Positions 34,941 through 43,744 of a stretch of 64,000 nt of DNA are shown one piece after another. Location: assembly GCA_026225395.1 (NCBI GenBank), contig JAMFSR010000003.1:47071-111070 (forward strand). The letters are read 5' to 3'. This DNA comes from Granulicella sapmiensis (GTDB taxonomy: Bacteria; Acidobacteriota; Terriglobia; Terriglobales; Acidobacteriaceae). Each line of letters starts with the position of its first letter. Position 1 is the stretch's first letter. The notes under the pieces are model-generated. The model was not told the origin of the DNA, did not search any database, and saw only the letters and a list, made by a program, of their open reading frames with translations. The position numbers and the translations under genes are program-made.

Positions 34941-35966
34941 TCAGCCCCAGTCGTCTCGGACGGCGGCCTGGTCGGCGAAGACCTGCTCGAATTGGTCGGT
35001 CTTCTTGACGAGGATATCGCCTAATAGTTCGGATTGGCGAAGCAGGATGGCTTGCAGGCGGACGAGTTCGAGCATGGCGAGGAAGGTGCAGATGAGGGCG
35101 CGTTCGGACCTGGTCGTGGAGAGCATGCGGCGCAGGCTGATAGGTTTGTCTTCCATCAACAGGCGGCGTTTGACGAAGTCGATCATCTGCGCGACGGTGA
35201 CGGAGTCCTCGTCGATGGAGTGGACGGGCCGCTCGCGCAGGCGATGAAGGATGTCCTGGAAGACGCGGACGAGGTCAACGGTATCGGCGTCGATCTCGCG
35301 CTCGCCGTCGGCGGAGTCGAGACCGGCGTCCTTGAGGAAACTCTTCATGCCGGGCTGCGACCAGGTGGCCTCTTCTAGCATTTGTTTTTGCTGCAGCATC
35401 TGCGCAGCAGCTTTGAAGCGCTCGTGCTCGAGCAGGCGCTCTACGAGTTCGCGGCGGGGATCGTCGTCGGTGCCGGCGGCGATGGCGAGCGGGTCGCGCG
35501 GGAGCAAGGTCTTCGACTTGATGTGGATGAGCAGCGCGGCAACGTAGACAAACTCGCCCGCGGCGTCGACGTCAGTCTCCTTGAGATTGTGCGTGTAGGA
35601 GAGGAACTGCGCGGTGATGCGCGCGATAGGGATGTCGTAGATGTCGATGTTCTGCTTGCGGATGAGGTCGAGCAGAAGGTCGAGCGGGCCGTCGTACACC
35701 TTGCCGACCGTGATGGAGAAAGGCGATTGCGAGGCTTCTTCGGCCTGCTTGTCTTTCTCTTTTTGAGTGAGCTTTTTGGGCTCAGGCGCCGGTGGCGTTG
35801 GTGGGTGCTCGAGCGCGAAGGGCTCGCTGGGCTTGATCGCGTTGTCGTCAACGGCAGGCGCGGGCTCGCCTGGCGCTTCTACGGGAGGCGCATCAGCTTC
35901 GGGGCGTGGCTCGATGTCGTTGAACTCTTCGGTGAGCTCATCGGGCTTGAGATCAGAGGATTCCAT
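34941..35966 (-). CDS. scpA: Segregation and condensation protein A with acidic/proline-rich N-terminus
   Basis: 341 residues from ATG 35966, which has GGAGGAGG right upstream (a longer frame to 36044 lies inside trpS). After about 85 disordered, Asp/Glu/Pro-rich residues the conserved kleisin begins: KVYDGPLDLLLDLIRKQNID, then FVYVAALLIHIKSKTLLPRD and, near the end, a winged helix with FLAMLELVRLQAILLRQSEL. ScpA bridges Smc heads and binds ScpB. It overlaps the 3' end of trpS by 14 bp, so the two are coupled. scpB lies elsewhere in the window. Confidence 0.9.
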   Translation of the reverse strand: MESSDLKPDELTEEFNDIEPRPEADAPPVEAPGEPAPAVDDNAIKPSEPFALEHPPTPPAPEPKKLTQKEKDKQAEEASQSPFSITVGKVYDGPLDLLLDLIRKQNIDIYDIPIARITAQFLSYTHNLKETDVDAAGEFVYVAALLIHIKSKTLLPRDPLAIAAGTDDDPRRELVERLLEHERFKAAAQMLQQKQMLEEATWSQPGMKSFLKDAGLDSADGEREIDADTVDLVRVFQDILHRLRERPVHSIDEDSVTVAQMIDFVKRRLLMEDKPISLRRMLSTTRSERALICTFLAMLELVRLQAILLRQSELLGDILVKKTDQFEQVFADQAAVRDDWG

Positions 35967-37542
35967 AGACCTCCTCCGTGGTTGTGATGTCGATAGGTTC
36001 GGCGTGGGGCAGATGCATGAAGTAACGACCGTTAAGTCGTTCAACCGAGAAGACCAAGTCGTTTTTGCCCGCCTGTTTCTTCGCGGTTACCCAAGGCGCC
36101 AGGTAGAGTTTTTGCGGGACGACGAAGTCGTGAATCCGTTGTGAGTTATCCCAACATAAGAGGACGATGACCTCATAAGATTTCGCTTTGACAGCAAATA
36201 TCCAGGCTTCATCGCTCCCATTTTGTGAGGCCGCGGCTACGCAAACGCGGCGCTTGTTCAGTGTGAGCCAGACGCCTTCCGACTCAGCCTTCAGCTGGGT
36301 TTCAATAGGGAGAATTTCTTTGTGCCATATTTCGCGAAGATTACGCGAAAGTATTGCGGGTTCCAGACCGAGCCAATCTCGATAGCGGCTCAGATTGCGA
36401 GGGTCAGCGACATTCCGGTCAAACGGCGACTGTTCGGCGCGGATGCCGGATAGGTCGCGCGAAAGCCCTGTCACGGCGCGTATCTGTTTCATGGTCTCTT
36501 CCGCAGCTGCGGTAGCATACTTTGCTCCCGTTTCGAGTGCCGCCCAGACCGCATCAGGCTTGGTGGCAAGCTCTTCACGTCTTTTTTGAATCGGGCGGAT
36601 GATCGTGTTGATGGAAAGACCTGCCTTGAACTTGCATTCGTCGCATCGAATCTGTGCGGTGGTGCATCCTGCGCGGATCATCAGGTCCACTACTGGATCG
36701 GAGAAGACGCGATGCATGTCGCCCACGGGGCAGATTTCGGGATTGCCCGGGTCGTTTTGTGTGGGTCTCTGTCCGCCATTGGACATGCCATGCATTTTTT
36801 GAAGGACGACAGTGTCCGGGTCAGAAAGGAAAATGCTGTTGCCGTAGCTTTTGGACATCTTTCTTCCGTCGAGGCCGGGCAGCTTTGGTGATGGCGTTAG
36901 AAGAACCTGTGGTTCGGGCAAGAGCAGCAAATCGGGATCGGGCTCTGTTTGAAGCGACAACGAAGCATTGGGACCGCCTGTACCCGGAACGATTCGTTTG
37001 GGGGAATAAAGCTGATTGAATTTGCGGGCCACCTCGCGAGTCAGCTCGACGTGCGACACCTGATCGGCGCCGACGGGAACGAAATCAGGCTTGTAGAGAA
37101 GGATATCGGCAGACTGCAAAAGCGGATAGCCGAGGAATCCATAGGTGGCCAAATCTTTTTCTCGCAATTGTTCCTGCTGATCTTTGTAAGTCGGCACGCG
37201 CTCGAGCCACCCAAGCGGAGTGAACATGCTGAAGAGCAGATGAAGCTCCGCATGCTGCGGTACATGCGACTGTATAAAGACTTTGCACTTGCCGGGATTG
37301 AGCCCCGCCGCTAAGAAGTCCACGGCGACATCGAAGATATTCTGTTTCAAGCGGCTCGGATCGGCGTAGTCGGTGGTCAGCGCGTGGAGATCGGCGATGA
37401 AAAAGTAGCAGTCGTAGTCATGCTGCAGGCGCACCCAGTTATAGAGCGCGCCCATATAGTTGCCGAGGTGCAGTCTGCCGGTAGGACGCATGCCCGAAAG
37501 GACGCGGGGGCGGGGAGTGGATCGTGTGGTGTCGGGGCTCAT
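35953..37542 (-). CDS. trpS: Tryptophanyl-tRNA synthetase with Fe-S-type motif and C-terminal extension
   Basis: 529 residues from ATG 37542. Residues 1-360 are TrpRS: HLGN (25-28, HIGH motif), KMSKS (228-232), and tryptophan-site residues in YKDQQEQLREKD. Cysteines at 271, 293, 300 and 303 form C-x21-C-x6-C-x2-C, very near the [4Fe-4S] site near the anticodon in Thermotoga TrpRS. Residues 361-529 are an added domain not expected in TrpRS. It has alternating strands such as EGVWLTLNKRRVCVAAAS, IFAVKAKSYEVIVLLCW and FVVPQKLYLAPW, and I do not recognise it. The extension's DNA is less GC-rich than the core. The gene runs into scpA. Confidence 0.9.
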   Translation of the reverse strand: MSPDTTRSTPRPRVLSGMRPTGRLHLGNYMGALYNWVRLQHDYDCYFFIADLHALTTDYADPSRLKQNIFDVAVDFLAAGLNPGKCKVFIQSHVPQHAELHLLFSMFTPLGWLERVPTYKDQQEQLREKDLATYGFLGYPLLQSADILLYKPDFVPVGADQVSHVELTREVARKFNQLYSPKRIVPGTGGPNASLSLQTEPDPDLLLLPEPQVLLTPSPKLPGLDGRKMSKSYGNSIFLSDPDTVVLQKMHGMSNGGQRPTQNDPGNPEICPVGDMHRVFSDPVVDLMIRAGCTTAQIRCDECKFKAGLSINTIIRPIQKRREELATKPDAVWAALETGAKYATAAAEETMKQIRAVTGLSRDLSGIRAEQSPFDRNVADPRNLSRYRDWLGLEPAILSRNLREIWHKEILPIETQLKAESEGVWLTLNKRRVCVAAASQNGSDEAWIFAVKAKSYEVIVLLCWDNSQRIHDFVVPQKLYLAPWVTAKKQAGKNDLVFSVERLNGRYFMHLPHAEPIDITTTEEVYGIL

Positions 37543-37732
37543 GAAGTCGTGGTTTCTGCTGTGCTTTCCAAGAGCCTTAAGGATACATGGCCGGAGGCCG
37601 GCACGATATGACCTCGGAGGCTCGTTTGGTCGCCTCAGCACGACGGCGAGCGCGTTGCGGCGGGATGATGGGAAGATATTTCGAGCGAACCGGGGTGTGA
37701 ACCGTCTGTCGCAGTAGAAGCGGCGACACGCT

Positions 37733-39052
37733 ATGGAGCAACTGGAAGCATTGAAGACGAAACCTCAGGATGGGGCTATAGCCCGCACAGGCGCGGCTGT
37801 TCAAGGCGTCGAAACGCGGACGGAGCCGACGTATGCCGCTGCGTTTCGGTGCATCGGCGCGGCTTGCGAGGATCCCTGCTGCGGGGACTGGGACATCCCG
37901 GTGGATCGGAAGACGTATGAAGCGTATCGGGCGTTTCCGGCCGAGAAACTGGGCGCGGAAGTTACGCAGTTTGTGACGATCCAGCCCGCTCCTGCTGCAG
38001 ACGAGATGTATGCGTGGATTCGCAGGGGGCCGACGGGGTGGTGTCCATTTTTAGGGGCGGACCGCCTGTGCGGCATCCAGAAGGAGTATGGGCCGGGGCT
38101 GCTGTCGTCGACATGCTCGATTTATCCGCGGCAGCTGAGCCGGGTTGAGGGCGTGGTAGAGGGTTCGTTGAGCTTGTCCTGCCCGGAAGCTGCGCGGAAT
38201 GTGTTGCTCGATCCGGGGTTTATGCAGATCGAAGGTAATCTATTCTCCGGGGAGTTTCGGACAGACAATATCTTCCATCTCGCTTTGACGCGAGAGAGTG
38301 TGCTGCGGCCGGAGAGTTCTTATCTCGCGATACGGCAGCTAGCGATTGACATCGTGGGGAATCGCGCTTGGCCTTTATGGCAGCGGCTGTTGTTGATCGG
38401 GTCCGCGTGCAAGGACCTCGATAGCGCCATGGCGGAGCCGGCGAAGGGTATTTCCACTCTGCTGGCGGGGTACCGTGGAATCAGCGAGGGCAAGATGTTC
38501 CGCGACGAGCTGGAGAAAATGCCACGCCAGCCCTTGCTGAGGCTGCAGGTGATCTGCGAACTTTCGGACGCGCGTGTGCGGGACGGTGCGGGGCCCCGAT
38601 TCTGCGAGGTGTTTCGCGCACTGGCAGGCTGCATCGTGCCCACCGAAGAGCGCACTCAGGAGCAGGGGCTGGAGGCGTTCGCATGGGCTGAGAACGAGTT
38701 CTATCGGCCCTTCATGGAGAAGCACCCGTTCGTGCTGGAAAACTTCCTGGTCAACTTCATGTTTGTGAACCTGTTTCCCTATGGCCGCGAGGGCAGGTCG
38801 GCCTTCAATGCCACGGGCATGTTCGACGAGTACATGCGCATGGCGATGCTGTTCGCGTGGGTGAATGTATTTGCGATTGGCATGGCAGCTCGCCACCGAG
38901 GCACGTTCGGTGGGGAGCATGTGGTGCAGGTGGTCCAATCGCTTACGCGAACGTTGGAACACGATCCGGCGGCGTTGAAGGGTATCACCGAGTACATGAA
39001 GGTACGCGGGCTGGATAACCTGCAGGGCATCGCCATCATGCTCAGGAGTTGA
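37733..39052 (+). CDS. FliB-like protein (flagellin lysine-N-methylase family)
   Basis: 439 residues. The N-terminal 150 residues contain the cysteine set of the family: CIGAACEDPCCGDW, WCPFL, CGIQKEYG, then LLSSTCSIYPRQ and SLSCPEAAR. These may hold a metal or iron-sulfur cluster. The C-terminal part is helical with EKHPFVLENFLVNFMFVNLF. FliB methylates lysines of flagellin in Salmonella by a mechanism involving these cysteines. No flagellin or other flagellar gene is visible in the window, so the target here may be something else. Confidence 0.8.
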   Translation: MEQLEALKTKPQDGAIARTGAAVQGVETRTEPTYAAAFRCIGAACEDPCCGDWDIPVDRKTYEAYRAFPAEKLGAEVTQFVTIQPAPAADEMYAWIRRGPTGWCPFLGADRLCGIQKEYGPGLLSSTCSIYPRQLSRVEGVVEGSLSLSCPEAARNVLLDPGFMQIEGNLFSGEFRTDNIFHLALTRESVLRPESSYLAIRQLAIDIVGNRAWPLWQRLLLIGSACKDLDSAMAEPAKGISTLLAGYRGISEGKMFRDELEKMPRQPLLRLQVICELSDARVRDGAGPRFCEVFRALAGCIVPTEERTQEQGLEAFAWAENEFYRPFMEKHPFVLENFLVNFMFVNLFPYGREGRSAFNATGMFDEYMRMAMLFAWVNVFAIGMAARHRGTFGGEHVVQVVQSLTRTLEHDPAALKGITEYMKVRGLDNLQGIAIMLRS

Positions 39053-39056
39053 GCAA

Positions 39057-39197
39057 ATGGGAACGTCAATGGATCTCTTCGATCAGGATATGGACAGGTT
39101 GCTGGCGGGGTTGGGAGGGGTTGCGGCGCCGCTCGGCCTGGTGCGTCGGCTGATGGAGGGCTTGCTCCTGATTCGGCGTGCCAACGGCAAAACCTGA
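39057..39197 (+). CDS. Possible small protein downstream of fliB-like gene
   Basis: 46 codons, starting MGTSMDLFDQDMDRLLAGLG and ending LLLIRRANGKT. It starts four bases after the fliB-like stop, with AGGAG at about ten bases distance. The amphipathic composition is credible for a small protein, but there is no family to support it. The rest of the 313-base gap to the aldo/keto reductase (39198-39365) shows nothing but a Shine-Dalgarno near its end. Confidence 0.3.
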   Translation: MGTSMDLFDQDMDRLLAGLGGVAAPLGLVRRLMEGLLLIRRANGKT

Positions 39198-39365
39198 AAG
39201 CTGGCTTGCAGAATGGTGTCGATCGAGGCGGAGGAACGGGCCTTGCAGGGGCTATTTGCACGGGTTTAAGGCAGGCTGGCCAAATGCGAACTCCAAACCT
39301 GAAGCTTTCTTCATCTAACGGTATATAGCGGGGAGGATGTTACGTCCGCGCGAGGAGATTGAGAA

Positions 39366-40241
39366 ATGGCGATGAAGAATCTGGGTGGAAGCTATACGTT
39401 TCCAGGAACGACGATGACGGTGAACCGCATGGGCTATGGCGCGATGCAACTGGCCGGACCGGGCGTGTGGGGACCGCCGAAGGACGTGGATCAGGCCGTA
39501 GCCGTGCTGCGCGAAGCAGTGGAGTCCGGTGTGAACCACATCGATACGAGCGATTTCTACGGGCCGCATGTGACCAACCAGATCATCAGGCAGGCGCTGC
39601 ATCCGTACGAGGATGGGCTGGTGATTGTGACCAAAGTCGGTGCGCGGCGCGGCGACGATAAGTCGTGGATCCATGCGCGTGGAAGGCAGGAGCTGATCGA
39701 TGCCGTGCATGACAACCTGCGCAACCTCGGGCTGGACGCGCTGGACATCGTGAACCTGCGAATGGGTGGGATGTCCGATCCTGTAGAGGGCACGATTGCG
39801 CCGCAGATGGAGACGCTTGCGGAGCTGCAGCAGCAAGGGCTGATCAAACACATTGGCGTGAGCACCATGAGCGCAACGCAGATCAAGGAAGCGCAGGAGA
39901 TCGCGCCGGTGGTGTGCGTGCAGAACTTCTACAACGTGGCGCAACGCGGTGATGATGCGCTGGTGGAAGACCTGGCGAAACAAGGGATTCCGTATGTGCC
40001 GTACTTTCCGCTGGGCGGGTTTACGCCGCTGCAGTCGGGCGTGCTCGATGAAGTGGCGAAGGACCTGAGTAAGACGCCAATGCAGGTGGCGCTGGCATGG
40101 CTGCTGCATCGCTCGCCGAACGTGTTGCTGATTCCGGGCACGGGGTCGTTGGGGCATCTGCGCGAAAACCTGAGCGCGGCGGAGCTTGTGCTGCCGGTTG
40201 AGGTGATTGCGAAGCTGGATGCTGTTGGGAAGAAACAGTGA
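39366..40241 (+). CDS. Aldo/keto reductase
   Basis: 291 residues, a single TIM barrel. The catalytic set appears as HIDTSDFYG (Asp, Tyr), IVTKVGARRG (Lys) and, instead of the usual His, LRMGG in the QxHxx position, which is common in the YdbC/Tas-like branch. The NADPH site lies in PGTGSLGHLRENL at the C-terminus. It likely reduces carbonyls in the cytoplasm. GAGGAG lies upstream of the ATG. It carries a REP-like repeat just after its stop. Confidence 0.88.
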   Translation: MAMKNLGGSYTFPGTTMTVNRMGYGAMQLAGPGVWGPPKDVDQAVAVLREAVESGVNHIDTSDFYGPHVTNQIIRQALHPYEDGLVIVTKVGARRGDDKSWIHARGRQELIDAVHDNLRNLGLDALDIVNLRMGGMSDPVEGTIAPQMETLAELQQQGLIKHIGVSTMSATQIKEAQEIAPVVCVQNFYNVAQRGDDALVEDLAKQGIPYVPYFPLGGFTPLQSGVLDEVAKDLSKTPMQVALAWLLHRSPNVLLIPGTGSLGHLRENLSAAELVLPVEVIAKLDAVGKKQ

Positions 40242-40257
40242 TTTCCTAATCCATTGT

Positions 40258-40341
40258 TATCTCGACCGAAGCGCAGCGTAGTGGAGAGACCCGCAGTTTC
40301 GTTTTGGCAGGTATTAGAGCTGCGGTCTTCTCCACGACGCT
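40258..40341. repeat. REP-like acidobacterial intergenic repeat, hairpin form
   Basis: CTCGACCGAAGCG is followed by imperfect 22-base arms (40275-40296 and 40320-40341) around AGCGTAGTGGAGAGAC / GTCTTCTCCACGACGCT. The same sequence family is present at 52949-53077. It sits between convergent genes. Confidence 0.6.
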
Positions 40342-40356
40342 GGATGATGTCATAAC

Positions 40357-41031
40357 CTATTCGAGGACGAGAGCGATGGCGAAACCGTCGTAGCCTTTGC
40401 TGCCGACCGTCTGCAAGGCCGTAGCGCTGACACGAGGTTCGGCGGCGAGCAGCGAAAGGAAGTCGCGTGTGCCCTGCACGCGGGGGTCCGGATGGTCCGG
40501 ATCGAGGATATCGCCGTCGCGGATGACGTTATCGCCGATGATTACCGTTCCAGGACGCGAGAACTTGAGGGCCCATGCGAGGTAATGCGGATTGTTGGGC
40601 TTGTCGGCGTCGATAAAGATCAGGTCGAAGGGCTCGGGGTCTTCCGCAGACAGCGCGGCCAGTGAGTCGAGCGCGGCGCCGATGCGGATATCGACCAGAG
40701 GAAAGAGTCCAGCGCGCGAGATGTTCGCTTTGGCCGTCGCCGCATGGTGCGGATCGAACTCCATCGTGAGGAGCAGGCCGTCCGGCGGCAATGCACGCGC
40801 CAGCCAGATTGTGGAGTAGCCGCCCAGCGTGCCAATCTCCAGGATGCGGCGCGCACCGGTTATGCGCGCAATCAGGTTCAGAAACTTGCCCTGCGTGGGC
40901 GCTACATCAATGGACGGAAGCCGGGCCGCCGCGTTGGCCGCAAGCGCGTCATCGAGCACAGGGTCGTCGCCAATGAAGAGTTCGTTGAGGTACTCGTCGA
41001 CAGCGGTCCAGGTGTTTTCTTGATGGGGCAT
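40357..41031 (-). CDS. Class I SAM-dependent O-methyltransferase (caffeoyl-CoA/COMT type)
   Basis: 224 residues from ATG 41031 (the frame continues to 41139, but homologues start MPHQ...). Motif I is ILEIGTLGGYSTIWLA, the metal-binding residues are in LIFIDADKPNN (Asp) and IIGDNVIRDG (Asp, Asn). Small enzymes of this family methylate catechol-like hydroxyls with Mg2+. The substrate is unknown. The gene is divergent from an exported VOC protein, whose start is 81 bp away. Confidence 0.88.
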   Translation of the reverse strand: MPHQENTWTAVDEYLNELFIGDDPVLDDALAANAAARLPSIDVAPTQGKFLNLIARITGARRILEIGTLGGYSTIWLARALPPDGLLLTMEFDPHHAATAKANISRAGLFPLVDIRIGAALDSLAALSAEDPEPFDLIFIDADKPNNPHYLAWALKFSRPGTVIIGDNVIRDGDILDPDHPDPRVQGTRDFLSLLAAEPRVSATALQTVGSKGYDGFAIALVLE

Positions 41032-41111
41032 GGGTGGTCCTCGCTGCAATTGATGGTAACGAAAACGCGCGGGACGATGACAGCCATCGCCGCGGTTTGT
41101 TATAAGGCCGC

Positions 41112-42074
41112 ATGAGAGTTCTTCGCAGTTTGCGGTCAATCGCTTGTCTTGGGATATTGGTGGTTTGCGCGGCAGGTGCGCAGACTAAAACGGAGCGGCC
41201 GAAGATTACGGGCATCTCGCATGTGGGGTACTTTGTTTCGGACCTACCGAAGGCCCTGCTCTTCTGGCATGACTTCCTCGGGTTCGATGAGAGCTATGAC
41301 CTGAAGAAGCCAGGAACGGACGACGTTCGGATTGCGTTCATCAAGATCAACGATCATCAGCACATTGAGTTGTTCAACGAGCCACCTACGAATCCGCCGA
41401 ACATAATGAGCCATATCTGTTTCATGACGGATAACGTCGAGCAGATGAAGGCATACCTCCGTTCGCAGGGCTTCGATGTAAAGCCGGGCAACGGCGGCAA
41501 GACGCGCACAGGCGACTACGCCTTCGAGATCAAGGACCCCGACGGCATGCTGGTAGAGTTCGTGCAATCGCTGCCGGATGGGCTGGAGATGAAAGCCGCG
41601 GGCAAATTTCTTCCAGAGTCGCGCATCTCGGCGAAGATTTATCACGCGGGGTTCATAGTGGGGAATAGCGCGAAGTCGCTGGATTTCTATGGCCGCGTGC
41701 TGGGCTTTACAGAAACCTGGCGCGGCGGCGGGAACCCCGCGGAGCTGAGCTGGATCAACATGAAAGTGCCGGACGGCGACGACTATGTGGAGTTCATGCT
41801 CTATCGCACGTTCGATCCCAAAAGCCTTGGCGGCAAGAACCATCTCTCACTCGCCGTACCCAACATGGACAAGGCCGTTGCGGCGCTTGAAGCAAGGTCG
41901 GCGTTCAAGGCTTACGGCAAGCCGTTGGAGATCCATACAGGCATCAACCGCAAACGGCAGGTGAATCTCTATGATCCGGATGGAACGCGCGTGGAGCTGA
42001 TGGAGCCGTTCACGATCGACGGCAAGGTGACGCCGTCGTCCACCGCGCCGCCACCACCGCCTGCGCATGACTAA
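41112..42074 (+). CDS. Exported protein with two VOC/glyoxalase domains
   Basis: 320 residues. A signal peptide (about 1-23, ending AAGAQ) leads two VOC modules: about 32-150 (ISHVGYFVSDLPKALLFWHD ... DPDGMLVEFVQ) and about 170-305 (IYHAGFIVGNSAKSLDFYGR ... YDPDGTRVELMEP). Metal ligands typical for the fold are His37 and Glu near each domain end. VOC enzymes include glyoxalases, dioxygenases and epimerases, and none can be chosen here. An exported VOC protein is uncommon outside Acidobacteria. Confidence 0.8.
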   Translation: MRVLRSLRSIACLGILVVCAAGAQTKTERPKITGISHVGYFVSDLPKALLFWHDFLGFDESYDLKKPGTDDVRIAFIKINDHQHIELFNEPPTNPPNIMSHICFMTDNVEQMKAYLRSQGFDVKPGNGGKTRTGDYAFEIKDPDGMLVEFVQSLPDGLEMKAAGKFLPESRISAKIYHAGFIVGNSAKSLDFYGRVLGFTETWRGGGNPAELSWINMKVPDGDDYVEFMLYRTFDPKSLGGKNHLSLAVPNMDKAVAALEARSAFKAYGKPLEIHTGINRKRQVNLYDPDGTRVELMEPFTIDGKVTPSSTAPPPPPAHD

Positions 42075-42778
42075 AGGCTGATGAGCAGCGCATTGAAGAT
42101 GGCCATCAGCGGGCCGAAGCCTATGGAGATGAGTGGGCCGCCGATGAAGAAGAATGCGAGGACGAAATACATGCTGTACTGCTCGAACGCCTTGGCTGCG
42201 TTGTAAGGCAGAAAGCGAACGAGAATCTTGCCTCCATCGAGAAACGGGAGCGGCAGCAGGTTGAAGACGAACAGCAACAGGTTCATCACCAGCAGCATGT
42301 AGAGCAGCAGCAGGACCGGGAAGATGCCACCCATCTGATCGCCGACGCCGGGGAGCATCACTCGACGCGAGAGCAGGATGGCAAGGCCGAGCGATTGGCC
42401 GCCTCCCTGCACCGTGTGTTTGACCACGAGCAGGATGATCAGCGAGACGATTGCCGTGAGCATCTGCGCCGCGGGTCCTGCGATGACGGAGATCACTTCG
42501 CCGTTCTTGCTGCGGAAGTTCCGATAGGTGGTGGGAACCGGTTTGCCCCAGCCGAACGGCAGCGGGTTGTGGAAGATGAAGATCGAGAGCAGCGGAGAGA
42601 TGCCCATGCCCCACGGGTCGAAGTGCATGGCGGGGTTCATGGTGATGCGGCCCAGCATGCGTGCTGTGGGGTCGCCGAGGCGGTTTGCCATCCAGGCCTG
42701 GGCACAGTCGTGCAGGGAGATGGCAATCACCATCACGAAGAGCTCAAAAACGATCAGCGCTAGATCCATCGGCGACAT
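42071..42778 (-). CDS. Site-2 protease (M50) homologue with degenerate zinc motif
   Basis: 235 residues, about five helices. The fold is clearly M50/S2P: GDPTARMLGRITMNPAMHFDP after helix one, SVIAGPAAQMLTAI, and NLLPLPFLDGGKIL (173-186) with the third zinc ligand Asp181. But the expected HExxH is HDCAQ (23-27): the catalytic Glu is Asp and the second His is Gln. I checked the codons on the minus strand (CAC GAC TGT GCC CAG). The protein may have lost protease activity or use another ligand. Its stop overlaps the VOC gene's end by 4 bp on the opposite strand. Confidence 0.85.
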   Translation of the reverse strand: MSPMDLALIVFELFVMVIAISLHDCAQAWMANRLGDPTARMLGRITMNPAMHFDPWGMGISPLLSIFIFHNPLPFGWGKPVPTTYRNFRSKNGEVISVIAGPAAQMLTAIVSLIILLVVKHTVQGGGQSLGLAILLSRRVMLPGVGDQMGGIFPVLLLLYMLLVMNLLLFVFNLLPLPFLDGGKILVRFLPYNAAKAFEQYSMYFVLAFFFIGGPLISIGFGPLMAIFNALLISL

Positions 42779-42806
42779 GGATTTAGCTTACCGGAGTGGG
42801 TGTGTG

Positions 42807-43562
42807 CTACTCGATGGCGAAGACGGCGTAGACGGTGGCGGACTTGGTGATGCGCTCCGGAGAGATCGCCAGGGGTTTAAGATTTACGACACGGCCACCC
42901 ATCGCAGCAACCGTTGCATTCTCTGTGTTCAACATTACGTTGCCGAAGCCGAGATTGCCGAAGATGCCTCGGGGTGGGGTTTGATTGCTGGCGTAGATCA
43001 AGCTGCCGAGTTTGGCTCCAAGACCTTGCGCCATGCGCTCGGCGATCTGGCGGGCGTGTTCGAGAGCCTTGCTGGCGGCTTCGGCCTGGAGGGAGTCGTC
43101 GTTCTTGAACTGCCACTGGATATCGCCACTGTCATTTGCGCCCGCTGTGATCGCGAGATGCAACACGTTGGCAGCTTGATCGGCGGGGACCGTGACATGC
43201 CAGCTTTGAGAGAATTCGAAGCGAATTCCCTGTGCGTAGCGAATCTTGTTCTCATCGCCATTGGGCTCGATGGGATTGAGGCTTTGCTGGACGCTTTGAA
43301 TGGCCTCCTTCGGCAGACCACCCGCACCCAAAGCGGTGGTGATGGCGTTTGAGACCCGCGTCGCATCCGCGTAGGTTCCGTCCTGATCTTTGCCGAAGGC
43401 GTGGAAGCCGACGGTGACGATGGCTGTATCGGCGAGCGCTGTAGCGTCGTCGCTGGTGTTGATGGCGATGGTTTTGTTTTCTTTGCTGATCTGGATTTGC
43501 TGGGCAGTGAGCGGGAGTGTGGCAACGAGAAAGAATGAAGCTAGAAGCCGAGATGGATTCAT
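42807..43562 (-). CDS. Exported SIMPL-domain protein (DUF541)
   Basis: 251 residues with a signal peptide (about 1-20, ending TAQQ). The SIMPL pattern is visible in TAIVTVGFHAFGKD, then ALEHARQIAERMAQGLGAKL and the final strand ITKSATVYAVFAIE. Members include BP26/OMP28 from Brucella, which form large periplasmic channels or rings. The function is not established. It is preceded on the same strand by a 59-residue basic protein, and the Shine-Dalgarno of this gene overlaps that gene's end. Confidence 0.85.
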   Translation of the reverse strand: MNPSRLLASFFLVATLPLTAQQIQISKENKTIAINTSDDATALADTAIVTVGFHAFGKDQDGTYADATRVSNAITTALGAGGLPKEAIQSVQQSLNPIEPNGDENKIRYAQGIRFEFSQSWHVTVPADQAANVLHLAITAGANDSGDIQWQFKNDDSLQAEAASKALEHARQIAERMAQGLGAKLGSLIYASNQTPPRGIFGNLGFGNVMLNTENATVAAMGGRVVNLKPLAISPERITKSATVYAVFAIE

Positions 43563-43564
43563 GA

Positions 43565-43744
43565 TTAGGCGTCCTTATCGCCGCTCAAGAGGTCGGCGAG
43601 GGTTTCTTTGTGCTTGGGCTTGGCGGCAGCTTTGGCCTTGGGATCGGGAAGTGCGAAGGACTGGGGCGGCGAGCCGAGGCGCTCGCGGGCGTTGGCCTTG
43701 ACGGCTTTGGTGACGGAAAAGACCTGCTTCTTCGGCTTCGCCAT
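43565..43744 (-). CDS. Small basic protein (59 aa) upstream of the SIMPL gene
   Basis: 59 residues, Lys/Ala/Pro-rich: MAKPKKQVFSVTKAVKANAR at the start and KHKETLADLLSGDKDA at the end. AGAGGAG lies nine bases before the ATG, and the stop is two bases from the SIMPL start. Together with even codon use this makes a real gene likely. Charge suggests nucleic-acid or ribosome binding, not shown. No family recognised. Confidence 0.65.
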   Translation of the reverse strand: MAKPKKQVFSVTKAVKANARERLGSPPQSFALPDPKAKAAAKPKHKETLADLLSGDKDA

